Assembly (NCBI RefSeq): GCF_023618015.1
Contig: NZ_JAJKBJ010000011.1
Coordinates: 1-64,000 of the forward strand
Direction: 5' to 3'
DNA length: 64,000 bases
DNA from: Legionella maioricensis
GTDB taxonomy: Bacteria > Pseudomonadota > Gammaproteobacteria > Legionellales > Legionellaceae
Positions 47,312 to 57,500 of this stretch are shown piece by piece. Both the position numbers and the translations under genes were made by a program. The stretch's first letter is position 1, and each line of letters starts with the position of its first letter. The notes under the pieces were generated by a model. That model did no database searches, had not been told where the DNA came from, and was given only the letters and a program-made list of their open reading frames with translations.

Positions 47312-47675
47312 AAAACATGTCTGAAGAGATGTACTCCATGGTTGTATTTATTCCTAAAATTTCTTTAGGGCTATCTATTGTCGAACAGAGGATAAGCCCA
47401 TTGATATGATCAAGATGAGCATGGGAAATTAAATAAGCCTTTATATTTTGGTAAACCATTCTTTAGGAGAGCCTATGTTTAACTTCTTAAGCTCTTGATA
47501 GGATATGGTATTCATTCCACTACACAAAGTGCCTGCATCCAATCCCCCCCCACTGATTGGATTGGCGCCACTAAATAAGCGGATAAATTATTTTGAAACT
47601 CGCCACCTGAAGTACCTAAAGGAACCATCTTAAAATATTTTTTTTCAGAATATTCATTTGGCGTTGCTGCCTTGA
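47312..47675 (-). pseudogene. Degenerate class II cAMP phosphodiesterase
   Basis: On the minus strand, fragments in different frames line up as one class II (PDE1-type) cyclic-nucleotide phosphodiesterase. Near the start is MVPLGTSGGEFQNNLSAYLV, then (after an apparent frameshift at a run of eight C) LDAGTL-like and SGMNTISYQELKKLNIGSPKEW (cited in part), then after another frameshift AYLISHAHLDHINGLIL with the metal-binding HxHxDH. A short C-terminal trace EILGINTTMEYISSDMF ends the match. At least two frameshifts and loss of the rest of the domain mean the gene is dead. Confidence 0.75.
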
Positions 47676-47694
47676 TCCATTCCAGTATACCTGC

Positions 47695-47772
47695 GTCCCG
47701 CGGCTTGTCCGCGTGGTCTATAAATCTGGCTCAGAGCTTCGCACTCTGAAGCCCGCGGACAGACCGCGGGAC
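47695..47772. repeat. Palindromic repeat (family E)
   Basis: GTCCCGCGGCTTGTCCGCG (47695-47713) pairs with CGCGGACAGACCGCGGGAC (47754-47772) with one mismatch/offset, with TCAGAG/CTCTGA as an inner pair. A 78-bp GC-rich hairpin in AT-rich surroundings, of REP/MITE type. Confidence 0.8.
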
Positions 47773-47898
47773 ATGGGGCATAGGCCAACATAGCCTAAAC
47801 AATCGGTGAAAAATACTTAAATGAAATACTTTACTTAAGATTACTTTAAGAAAAGGTGCGTATAATTGGCACACTTTAACTAAATTGATGCAGAGATT

Positions 47899-50800
47899 AT
47901 GAAAAAGAAAATCGATAGAACGAATAAAAAAACTGAGGGCACTGGTTTTGATTTTGCCAGAACATTACACGCATTGGATCAATTAGGCAGCGCCATTAGT
48001 AAAAATATCCAACCATCTCAACATAATGCACAAAAGATTAAAGATGAGATCGACGCTTATGGTAGATTATCAGATTCCTTTTCCCGTGAAGAATTAAGTG
48101 AAAAACAAAAAAGTGAGCTCAGAAAAGTAAGAGAAAAATATCGTGATGCACTTAAAGATATAAGAAGACAATTACCCTCTCTAATTGAAGCTCAAGCAAA
48201 AGAAGAAAAAAAGAATAACGATGCTTTCCAAGAACAACGTAGTAAAGTACAACAAACCGCTTCTAAAATACCAGACCTATTCAGGCGACTAAATACGGCA
48301 ACCACTGATGTCCTGAATGCGACTACAGCAACAATGGATGGGAAACTCCAAGCATTCAGAAATTTACGCTTGGAATTGCATGAGGCACTTAGACAGCTTC
48401 CAGCAACAGTAGAAAGAACCGATTATTTTAAAAAAATAGATGCGTTGAATATCGATGTCAGAAACCATCAAGAAAAGGTTGCGAAGTCACTCAGAGAAAT
48501 GAGAGCTCATGTGCAACAACGAGCAAAAGCTAATATTCAAAAAGTAGATGATTTGGTTGCAGAAAATAATGGCAATTTATTGCCGGTATTCTTCTTGGCA
48601 GCACCTGAAGAAGTACAACAAGCAGTGAAAAAGCTTACTAAAAATGCAAAAGTGATGAAAGCTCTTCAAGAAAACGAGCAATTCTTAGCATTACTAGGTA
48701 CCGACCGTGTTGAAGAAGGGTTACTGCAAATTACCTCTGGAAGTGCGGAAAACGCTATTGTTCCAATATCGCAACAAAATCAACTTGCTGCACTTGAAAC
48801 CCTCCTTGATGTATTGAGCCAAGATAAGAGCATTACATCAAAAGAAGTAGCGCTTGCTCGTCAATTTTTGGGAACTGTGGTTTCCTTGGCTAAAGGAGCA
48901 CAAGCATTACAGAACGGGGAAAAAGAATACCTTACGTTGGTAACCCAAAAGGACAGCTTTGTTTATGTGTTGAATGCCAGCCTATATGACCTTTTAAATA
49001 GTCCTGAAACCGTAGGTAACATCTTCTCCACTCTCCTAGAACAAGGTGTGACTCAACCGTTACATATGCAATTTACCTCGCGTAAAGAGGCAGTAACACT
49101 AGCTGCTGTTATGAATAATATGGATGCCAAAGCCTTAACGGGACGTATGGGTTCTCTGTCACGAGAGGAGTTACTTAGTTTAACCCAGGGAAGTATGAGT
49201 GGTGCATTAGTAAAAGGGTCAGGTGGAGAACTTGCTGCCCTGACACAGGCAAAAACTTTACCCCAAATTAGTACATTAATCGCACGGTCGGCAGGTAACA
49301 TTGAAGCGTTGGCTCGTGTTTTAGGCATCGCCAGTCCAAAACTGGAACAACAGCTAACGCAAGTGATGAGCGGATTAAACTCTCATTTTGTAGGTAAACC
49401 AACAACTGTTCGTGGTCCGGAAGCAACGTCTAACATAATGAAAGCATTGCTCACTATGGCATTCACTGCTCAGGATATAAATGCCATCATCAGCTTACCT
49501 AAAGGGGCGCCACAACGAGGAGCAATTGGTGACTTTGTTGCGAGCAGCTTCTATCCCAAGGTGTCTTTGGGGAATACAGTCATGCTACTGGATAGTTCAT
49601 TACAAGCTGATCCAGTAGGAAGCCAGTTAATGTTGGGCATGGTACCAACGCCTCTTCAATTGATAAATGGACCAAAACAACCTCCATTAGCAATTAAGCC
49701 GCAACCAATAGTGCAAAATGACGTTTTAGTCTTTAACCGAGTTCAAAGCCTAGAACAACAGACCCATCTTGCAGAACAAGTTGCTAGAGAAGCGCGTGAG
49801 CAATTTGCTCGTGAAAAGGAAGAGCTGATGCGCAAATTAGCAGAAAAGCTTGTACAGGTAACCGAGCTCCATATGGATCAAAAAAAGCTGCTTGAAAAAG
49901 AAATTTCTCAACTAAAAGCGCAGTTGCTCTCGCTCACCAGCACAAGCCAACAAACCATTACCGAGTTGGAAAAGCAAGTTCAGCTCATGACTCAAGAGCA
50001 TGCAAAAGAATCAGAAAAACAACTACAACAAATGAAAAATGAGCTGGAAGAGATTACGGCTGAATATGATTCTGAGAAGATGGAGTTACAACGTCGATTA
50101 GAAGAAAATGGTAAGACTATGGAAGAGATGGCTACTAAATTTAATTCTGAGAAGATGGAGTTACAACGTCGATTAGAAGAAAATGGTAAGACTATGGAAG
50201 AGATGGCTACTAAATTTAATTCTGAAAAGATGAAGTTACAAAGTCAATTAGAAGAAAATGCTAAGACTATGAAAGAGATGGCTACTGAATTTAATTCTGA
50301 GCGACATCAATCAGAAGAAAACCTTAAGAAGGTAGCGGGTATTTATGAAAGGAAACTACAAGAGCTTGCAGAAGAAAATAATCAGCTAAAGCTCCAATTG
50401 CACAAACAAGAAACAGTTGGTAAAGAAAAAATCAGCCATTTGCAAGAACAACTTAAGTTAGCCACTGATTCATTCCAGAGTCAATTAAAACACCAACAAA
50501 AAATGGCGGAAGATGCTTTGGCTGAACAAGAGATGTTACAGCAGGAATTAGAAGAAAGTCTGGATGTCATTACTCTTTATAGACAACAAGCTGAAGGGTT
50601 AACTCAACTGTTACTCAACTGCGAATCCAGGTTGAGACAGACGGAGCTATATCTTGATGAAACAAATAAGCAACAACGACTTCTTATAGAAGAGCTATTG
50701 AACGCTCAAGAAGAACCAGCGAATACACTGGACTTGAGTGTTCAAGCCGCAGAGTATGTAGCATTTCTGAATGAGTTTGAAAAAATATGTAATGTGTTGC

Positions 50801-51210
50801 AGGTTAAAGAAGCAGCTGATTCTATCTATTCAGATGCAACGGATGCAGCAGAAGATGCGTATCAAATTCTGAATGAGGTGGGCGAAGACTTCTTTGCTAA
50901 TCCAACTCCCGAAACACTAGTCAATTTTAAAGCAATCTGTAAAGAAACCATGTCTACTGCTGCAATTGAATTGAGGCAGCACCGAGATATATGGCCTGCC
51001 ATTCATCCTATCTTTAGAGGGATACTAGGTGTTCTTGCAACGTTAACGGTTATTCCTGCTTTACTGGTAGCTGGTTTATCAAAACAGGGATACTTGGGTA
51101 GTTTCTTTAAAACCACTGAAACCAACTCAGGTAAAGAACTGTCTCGAGTGGAATCTCTGTTTGACCGTGTAGAACATTCAATTGATCAGAATATGCAAAT
51201 GGCATTTTAA
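47899..51210 (+). CDS. Large coiled-coil protein, Dot/Icm effector candidate
   Basis: An 1103-aa protein that I do not recognise by name. The first 210 residues are helical and charged. Residues of about 210-590 form a helix-rich domain (PVFFLAAPEEVQQAVKKL and a Leu-rich region). Residues of about 610-930 form a long coiled coil. Inside it is a 25-residue unit (SEKMELQRRLEENGKTMEEM..) present three times (DNA 50071-50295), the first two units identical. A hydrophobic stretch near 1034-1060 (IFRGILGVLATLTVIPALLVAGL) could insert in a membrane, followed by a short polar tail. There is no signal peptide. This layout is common among Legionella type IVB substrates. A bidirectional terminator follows. 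Confidence 0.75.
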   Translation: MKKKIDRTNKKTEGTGFDFARTLHALDQLGSAISKNIQPSQHNAQKIKDEIDAYGRLSDSFSREELSEKQKSELRKVREKYRDALKDIRRQLPSLIEAQAKEEKKNNDAFQEQRSKVQQTASKIPDLFRRLNTATTDVLNATTATMDGKLQAFRNLRLELHEALRQLPATVERTDYFKKIDALNIDVRNHQEKVAKSLREMRAHVQQRAKANIQKVDDLVAENNGNLLPVFFLAAPEEVQQAVKKLTKNAKVMKALQENEQFLALLGTDRVEEGLLQITSGSAENAIVPISQQNQLAALETLLDVLSQDKSITSKEVALARQFLGTVVSLAKGAQALQNGEKEYLTLVTQKDSFVYVLNASLYDLLNSPETVGNIFSTLLEQGVTQPLHMQFTSRKEAVTLAAVMNNMDAKALTGRMGSLSREELLSLTQGSMSGALVKGSGGELAALTQAKTLPQISTLIARSAGNIEALARVLGIASPKLEQQLTQVMSGLNSHFVGKPTTVRGPEATSNIMKALLTMAFTAQDINAIISLPKGAPQRGAIGDFVASSFYPKVSLGNTVMLLDSSLQADPVGSQLMLGMVPTPLQLINGPKQPPLAIKPQPIVQNDVLVFNRVQSLEQQTHLAEQVAREAREQFAREKEELMRKLAEKLVQVTELHMDQKKLLEKEISQLKAQLLSLTSTSQQTITELEKQVQLMTQEHAKESEKQLQQMKNELEEITAEYDSEKMELQRRLEENGKTMEEMATKFNSEKMELQRRLEENGKTMEEMATKFNSEKMKLQSQLEENAKTMKEMATEFNSERHQSEENLKKVAGIYERKLQELAEENNQLKLQLHKQETVGKEKISHLQEQLKLATDSFQSQLKHQQKMAEDALAEQEMLQQELEESLDVITLYRQQAEGLTQLLLNCESRLRQTELYLDETNKQQRLLIEELLNAQEEPANTLDLSVQAAEYVAFLNEFEKICNVLQVKEAADSIYSDATDAAEDAYQILNEVGEDFFANPTPETLVNFKAICKETMSTAAIELRQHRDIWPAIHPIFRGILGVLATLTVIPALLVAGLSKQGYLGSFFKTTETNSGKELSRVESLFDRVEHSIDQNMQMAF
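50071..50295 (+). repeat. 75-bp coding tandem repeat, three units
   Basis: Units start at 50071, 50146 and 50221. The first two are identical and the third is diverged. Each encodes 25 residues of coiled coil in the 1103-aa protein, so copy-number change keeps the frame. Confidence 0.95.
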
Positions 51211-51225
51211 CAGAAGTAACCTAAT

Positions 51226-51253
51226 AAAAAGGCCTCTTAGCGAGGCCTTTTTT
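51226..51253 (+). terminator. Bidirectional intrinsic terminator
   Basis: AAAAAGGCCTC and GAGGCCTTTTTT form a stem with a TTAGC loop and T-runs on both strands. It lies between the convergent ends of the 1103-aa and 469-aa genes and can serve both. Confidence 0.9.
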
Positions 51254-51305
51254 ATATCTTGAAATATCGCCAGTAGGGATTCAGTGAATGCAGTTCTCTA
51301 AGTTA

Positions 51306-52715
51306 TCATTTAAATGTAAAAGTACTAGAAGATTCAGTTTTGTGAAACGTGGGGAAAGAAGAAGTGCATTTAAGTATCTCTTTTTTTAAATTCTTCAACC
51401 TCTTGTCCTCGCTCTTAAGCTCCTCTATGCCTTCAATAGCTTGCTTATATACTTGAACCTCACTATAAGTTGGTGGTGCTGTAACTGCCTCTAATCTTTT
51501 TGCATCTTCTAGCTTGGTAAAGTTCTCTGGGAGACTGATTTTCTTTGGGGTACTTCTTGTTTTTTTAGGGGCAAATAGAGAGAGTAAAGAGTGGGATATG
51601 GAACGAGTAAGGGAAGGGGGGGTATTGGAGGGGGCAAGCGTTAATGCCTCTATAGGGTGTGTTGGTTCAATAGATGTCTCTTTAGTATAGCGTGGAGATA
51701 GCAAAGGCAATATCCGTTTTGCTGAACTAGCCTCCTCTTCTCCTCTTGATTCCATAGACTTTTCTTTAGGGTAACGGGGAGATATCAAAGGAGAGACCCG
51801 CTGAATTGATGAGCCGAAGACCGTCTCCTGTTGCTGGAGTTCAATAGGCTGCTCTTCCAATGAGCCAGCTAACATCTGATTGTTTTTTTCAAACCACTGG
51901 CGCAGGATGGTTCCAGTTTTTTGCATCTTAATTACTAATGCCTTTTGTTCTTGATTCCATAGTGGTGGTGGAGTGACTTCTTTGTCTTCTTCCCATCTTT
52001 TTCGTGTATTCTGAAAGACGTCTGCTTTGTCTACTACTTGTCTAATTCCTTCAACACCGACCATTTCAGCAAGTACTGTTCTAAAAAACTGATTCGCCTT
52101 ATTTATGGTCGTGATCATTAAGTCTTGGGAAGAGGTATTGGCGTCCAGCACGTATCCAAATTGAGATTTTAATTGTTTCGCCAGAAGTTTTTTCTCTTTT
52201 ATGGTATTAATGGCCATCAAATCACTGGCTATACTATCAAAACCTATAGCTCCTTTAGATAGTGAGGATAGTGGTATATTTATTTGAAAACTGCCCTTTT
52301 CCGGAATGCACTCTTTCCAGATAATTTCAAGAATGTAACACGCATCAAATAAAGCTTGCTCAGCATGAGCCTGATTGACGCTATTGTTCTTTTCAGCAAG
52401 CTCTATATCTTCCTGAAACTCTAATTCAAACAGTGGTACTATTTTATCAGCATATTCAGTATATGTTTTTAAGTACCCTAAGTATCTGTTTAGGTGTTCC
52501 AGAAAAAATAAAGAGTCGGCTTTACGAGAGGCAATAGCTGCAGCTTGAAATCCAGCATATAAAGAAATGGGTAGCTTAGAACTACCTAGCCATTCTTTAA
52601 TAGAATGACATTCATCAGCAATAGTTAGCTCATGCTCCAAAAGGCCCTCTATTTTGTTGATAGCCTCCCTGGCAAGAACCGGGACAAGAGTAGAGTCAAT
52701 TTTAGTAGTAATCAT
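51306..52715 (-). CDS. Unknown 469-aa protein with PPTY motif, effector candidate
   Basis: Not recognised. Residues of about 1-280 are helical (VLAREAINKIEGLLEHELT; KAVIK-like segments). Residues of about 295-370 hold two similar low-complexity units, PLISPRYPKEKSMES and PLLSPRYTKETSIEP. A basic SLFAPKKTRSTPKK stretch follows, then TAPPTYSEV, which contains a PPxY (WW-domain-binding) motif, and a Lys/Glu-rich coiled-coil end. No signal peptide or membrane segment. It sits in the accessory island and is convergent with the coiled-coil gene. An effector role is plausible from context only. Confidence 0.68.
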   Translation of the reverse strand: MITTKIDSTLVPVLAREAINKIEGLLEHELTIADECHSIKEWLGSSKLPISLYAGFQAAAIASRKADSLFFLEHLNRYLGYLKTYTEYADKIVPLFELEFQEDIELAEKNNSVNQAHAEQALFDACYILEIIWKECIPEKGSFQINIPLSSLSKGAIGFDSIASDLMAINTIKEKKLLAKQLKSQFGYVLDANTSSQDLMITTINKANQFFRTVLAEMVGVEGIRQVVDKADVFQNTRKRWEEDKEVTPPPLWNQEQKALVIKMQKTGTILRQWFEKNNQMLAGSLEEQPIELQQQETVFGSSIQRVSPLISPRYPKEKSMESRGEEEASSAKRILPLLSPRYTKETSIEPTHPIEALTLAPSNTPPSLTRSISHSLLSLFAPKKTRSTPKKISLPENFTKLEDAKRLEAVTAPPTYSEVQVYKQAIEGIEELKSEDKRLKNLKKEILKCTSSFPTFHKTESSSTFTFK

Positions 52716-52950
52716 ATTCTAACCGATGGCAAAAAAATCACGCATTATGTCATAATTTATACAAAAAACAATGAAGCCATTGCATAAGAGAATCCTTAAA
52801 TTATAAACAAGGAAATCCCGATGTTTTTTATGAGTTACATCATTTTACCACGCCCCTTTTTATTTTATTAAAAACATCAGAAGAAGCCCAAATAAGAGGC
52901 TCATTGATCAAAAAACCAATAAACCGTAAAATGCGCATCTCTTCTATTTA

Positions 52951-53361
52951 ATGGTCAAGTCTATGTTTTTCTTTTCCCACGAAACCGGTGATGATTTGTT
53001 ATTTACCGTGCGTTATATGCCTAAAATACTAACAACGACCATAAAATATGGTTTTTATGGTGCCTTATTGGGTCTTGGAGCCAGTTATGTATTTGCGGAA
53101 AGTTTGAATCGATATGCAGAACAAAATCATGATGGAGTTGATCTGACTGATAGCTACGTGGCAAATGATGAAGCGTTTATGAAGTTTTCTCGTAACAAGC
53201 ATTTTAATAAGCGTACCCCCCCGATTTCGGAATTTCTCCCGGTTTATGGTGCTATTGTTGGCGCTGGCGCAGGAGCCCTATTTTCGTTAAGTAAAGTAGC
53301 CAATGACTTTTCCAAACAATTAAATGAAGATAGAGAAATGCGCAGACTAAATATGGTTTAA
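52951..53361 (+). CDS. Small unknown membrane protein, 136 aa
   Basis: Not recognised. Two glycine-rich hydrophobic segments, YGFYGALLGLGASYVFA (about 32-50) and VYGAIVGAGAGALFSL (about 108-124), flank a polar domain with a NRYAEQNHDGVDLTD segment. Both termini are charged. An ATG at 52963 is an alternative start. No clear ribosome-binding site. It lies in the accessory island, divergent from the 469-aa gene. Confidence 0.6.
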   Translation: MVKSMFFFSHETGDDLLFTVRYMPKILTTTIKYGFYGALLGLGASYVFAESLNRYAEQNHDGVDLTDSYVANDEAFMKFSRNKHFNKRTPPISEFLPVYGAIVGAGAGALFSLSKVANDFSKQLNEDREMRRLNMV

Positions 53362-53479
53362 TCTTTCGGCTCAAATCACAATTAGTTCTGGAGCAATCCG
53401 AGCCGTTATGATAGAATTTAAACCACCATTAAAGAGCTTATTCTTTCTTATATTTTTATGATGTTTTTTGGAGTTGTAT

Positions 53480-54223
53480 ATGTCTAAAACTGTGAATCAA
53501 CAAGTAACATTCGATCATTATCAGGAAAAAGGATTCAAGCTTTTTGACAAAATAAGAGATTTGGAGGATTTAACTGCTCGCAGAAACTGGGTAATGATGC
53601 AAGTGGAAACTGACATTAAAATGAAAGAGGAGCTCGAACAATGGGAGCAACAAGTGAAAAATACAGGCAAGAAAGTATTGTCTAGTGCAAAGACCGAGAA
53701 AACTTGCGAGCTTCAAGATAAACATTATAAAAATTTCACCCCCTACGAAAGAATATCTGCGATTTTAAAAGATGATTACAACAATCAGAAATTTAACGGT
53801 CGAGGCAAAAGATTATTGATCGAGGAAATTGAAAAGTTAAAGCCAACCATAAAAACATTCTCTTTAAGCAAAGAGAATAAAAAAAATAAAGCCCTACTAA
53901 AAACCATGACCTCACTCGTAGAAAAATTAGCAGAATTAGAAAAAATGCAGCAAGAGTTACGTAGTCCCCAAAAAGCGACTCCAGACCAAGGTCAAGAAAT
54001 AATCGCGTCAACCGGGAAAAGAAAAATAGAATCCAGCGATACTAAGCAAGAGCCCAAACAAAAAGCGCTCAAGAATGATATGTTTTCTCAGCGCGAGCAG
54101 CAATTTAAGACAAGAAAGAGTGCTGTAGTCAGTCCAACGGTAAAAGAGCATGAAGAGAGCACCATCAGAATGGAAGAAATGGACGGATTGGAAGGATCAA
54201 GAAGAAATTCCATTTCAATTTAA
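53480..54223 (+). CDS. Unknown charged protein with Glu-rich tail, effector candidate
   Basis: A 247-aa soluble, very charged, helical protein, not recognised. The ATG at 53480 has GGAG six bases upstream; a TTG at 53468 is too near this site. Middle segments (LLIEEIEKLKPTIKTF and LVEKLAELEKMQQEL) look like coiled coil. The C-terminus, KEHEESTIRMEEMDGLEG then RRNSISI, has the Glu-cluster plus short hydrophobic end often seen in Dot/Icm secretion signals. Context (accessory island) agrees. Confidence 0.65.
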   Translation: MSKTVNQQVTFDHYQEKGFKLFDKIRDLEDLTARRNWVMMQVETDIKMKEELEQWEQQVKNTGKKVLSSAKTEKTCELQDKHYKNFTPYERISAILKDDYNNQKFNGRGKRLLIEEIEKLKPTIKTFSLSKENKKNKALLKTMTSLVEKLAELEKMQQELRSPQKATPDQGQEIIASTGKRKIESSDTKQEPKQKALKNDMFSQREQQFKTRKSAVVSPTVKEHEESTIRMEEMDGLEGSRRNSISI

Positions 54224-54264
54224 AAGACAGCGTCAAACCTAATCGCCACTGCATTGATTTAAGA

Positions 54265-54352
54265 AACGTCGTCGAGAGCGAAGCTAAGGATCTCCAAAAT
54301 CGGGCTCATGCCTATTTCAGGAGATCTCTCGCTCAACGCTCGAGATGACGTT
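54265..54352. repeat. Dispersed palindromic repeat, family D (copy 1)
   Basis: Starts AACGTCGTCGAGAGCG and ends CGCTCGAGATGACGTT, near-inverted arms, with GGAGATCTCTCGCTC inside. A related unit lies at 58390-58478, flanking the same 1260-aa gene, and a small trace (CGTCATCTCACATGCGAGAT) near 60042. The rest of the 363-bp spacer 54224-54586 shows no gene. Confidence 0.65.
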
Positions 54353-54586
54353 AGTGCTCAAGACCATATAGCTGAGCTCGGGCTATGAAGAATTCCCACA
54401 AAAGCAGCACCCTCTCTGTCATCCCTGCGAAAGCCTAATCTATCATCCATAAAGTGACAAAGTATCAGTGATGAACTCAGTATTAGTGGTATGTTTTAGC
54501 ATCAATAAGCCTCGTATCACCTATTGATCAATATATGAACATCGTGTATACTTTGTGCCTTTAGTATTGACTCGAGGAAAGACAGA

Positions 54587-57500
54587 ATGGCTCAATCAAA
54601 TCAAGCGATAATTGATGAACTGGTACGAACCCAGGTTACGAACAGAAATTGGTCAAAAATTACAGATTTATGTGTCTCAGCAGAAACCCCTCCTAGTGCC
54701 CCCGTCATAGCTGATGTACTAAGGGAGGCTGCTTTTTTTGGCAAGCTGGATCTGGTAAAGACCCTATGCACCTTGAGGACAGAAAACCAACCCAATCAAG
54801 GGACAGTAAGTAGCGCGCTACAAAGAGCAATTGACGGCAATGAGTGGACAATTATTGTCTATCTTTGCAACTTACAAACAGACAATCAACCCAATCAAAA
54901 AGCAGTGAGTGCAGCCCTTATAAAAGCTGCAAATATGAATCAATGGAACGCTGTAACCAGTATAAGTTCTATAAAGACAAATAATAAACCAGATGCACCA
55001 GCTATCGCCGCCGCACTTGAGAGAGCGGCTTTATACGGGCAAAGAGCATTGGTAACCGCTTTCTGTACTCTGGAAACAGATAACCAACCCAATCAAGAGG
55101 CCGTCAATAAAGCGCTACGTAGTGCAGCTAATGGCAAGGAGTGGGTAATTGTTGCCGATCTTTGCAACTTACAAACAGCGAATAAGCCCGATCAAAAAGG
55201 AGTGAGTGCGGCCCTTATAATAGCTGCGGATGCGAATCAATGGAACCTAGTAGCCAGTTTACTCGCGATGACAACGACTAATAAACCCGATCAACAGGCG
55301 GTAAATCACGCCTTTACCAGAGCGATTTTCTGGGAACAACAAAATCTGATAACGACCTTTTGTGCGATGACAACCGATAATAAACCGAATAAAGCAACCA
55401 TCAGTAAAGCACTTCAACAAGTTGTTGAGAAGGGACAGTGGAAGACGGCTTCGTGTTTATGTGCGATGACAGGGGACAATCAACCAGATGAAAAGAACAT
55501 AGACTACGCCCTTGCAACAGCGTCTTTTTATGGAAGAAATGAACTGGTAAAAACCTTATGTGCTATGACAACAGCGAACAGACCCAATCAGGAAACGGTA
55601 AGTGCTGCGGTGCAAAGAGCAATTGACGGCAGTGAGTGGGAGATTGTTGCCTATTTTTGCGATTTACAAACAGAGAATAAGCCAAGTCAAAAAGCGGTCA
55701 GTAAGGCCCTTGTAGAAGTAGTGAATAATAGCCAATGGGACCTGGCAGCCAGTTTATGCGCGATGACAACGGAGAATAAACCAGATGCATCAGCCATCGC
55801 CTATGCTCTTCAAAAAGCAGCGTTCTATGGGCGCCTGCAATGGGTAAAAACGTTACTGGCTATGAAAACAGATAACCAGCCCAATCAAGAAGCAGTGAAT
55901 AAGGCACTACTAAAAGCTGGTGAATTGAAAGAGTGGATGGTCGTTGCCGAGTTTTGCAACTTACAAACAGCGAATAAACCAAGTCAAGAAGCGGTAAGTA
56001 AGGTCCTTATACAAGCTGTGGATGCCGGCCAACTCCAATTGTCTCTAGTAATCGGTTTATGTCAAATGACTGCGGACAATCAACCGGATGCAAAGGCCAT
56101 AGCCGACGCCCTTGCAAGAGCATCCTATCAGGGAGAAGAGGAACTGGTAGAAACCTTATGTACTATGACAACAGCGAACAAACCCAGGCAGGATGCAATA
56201 GATGGCGCACTACAAAAAGCCAGAGAAGGAAAAAAATGGAAGATTGTTGCTTATTTTTGCTCGTTACAAACAGAAAATAAGCCAAGTAAAGACGCAGTCA
56301 GCCAGACCCTTATAGCAGCAGTGCTTAATTCAAACTGGGAAATAGCGGCGTTACTCTGTGATATAAAAGCAGATAATAAACCAAATGCACTTGCCATAGC
56401 CTACACGCTTAAAAAAGCGGCTTGCTGTGCAGAAAAGGACCTGATAAAGATTTTATGTAGTATGGAAACAGAGAACAAACCCGATCAAAAAGCAATAAAT
56501 ACCGCTCTACAAAGCGCTATTAAATGGAAAAAATGGGAGATTGTGGATAGCCTTTGCTCCTTAAAAATTGCTAATAAGCCAAGCCAGGAAGCGATAAGTA
56601 ATGCCCTTAGAGAAGCGGTTACTGCAATGCAGTGGAAGACGGCTACGTGTTTATGTGCGATGACGGGGAACAATCAACCGGATGAAAAGAGCATAGCCTA
56701 TGCCCTTGCAACAGCGTCCTTGCATGGAAAAAATGAACTGGTAAAAACCTTATGTGCTATGACAACAGCGAACAGACCCAATCAGGAAACGATAAGTGCT
56801 GCGGTGCAAAGAGCAATTGACGGCAGTGAGTGGGAGATTGTTGCCTATTTTTGCGATTTACAAACAGAGAATAAGCCAAGTCAAGAAGCGGTCAGTAAGG
56901 CCCTTATAGAAGTAGTGGGTAATAGCCAATGGGACCTGGCAGCCAGTTTATGCGCGATGACAACGGAGAATAAACCAGATGCACCAGCCATCGCCTATGC
57001 TCTTCAAAAAGCAGCGGTCTATGGGCGCCTGCAATGGGTAAAAACGTTACTGGCTATGAAAACAGATAACCAGCCCAACCAAGAAGCAGTAAATAATGCG
57101 CTGCAGAAAGCTGCTGAATTCAAAGAATGGACGGTTGTTGCCGAGCTTTGCAACTTACAAACAGCGAATAAACCAAGTCAAGAAGCGGTAAGTAAGGTCC
57201 TTATACAAGCTGTGGATGCCGGCCAACTCCAATTGTCTCTAGTAATCGGTTTATGTCAAATGACTGCGGACAATCAACCGGATGCAAAGGCCATAGCCGA
57301 CGCCCTTGCAAGAGCATCCTATCAGGGAGAAGAGGAACTGGTAGAAACCTTATGTACTATGACAACAGCGAACAAACCCAGGCAGGATGCAATAGATGGC
57401 GCGCTACAAAAAGCCAGTGAAGGAAAAAAGTGGAAAATTGTTGCTTATTTTTGCTCGTTACAAACAGAAAATAAGCCAAGCCAAGAAGCAATAACTGACG

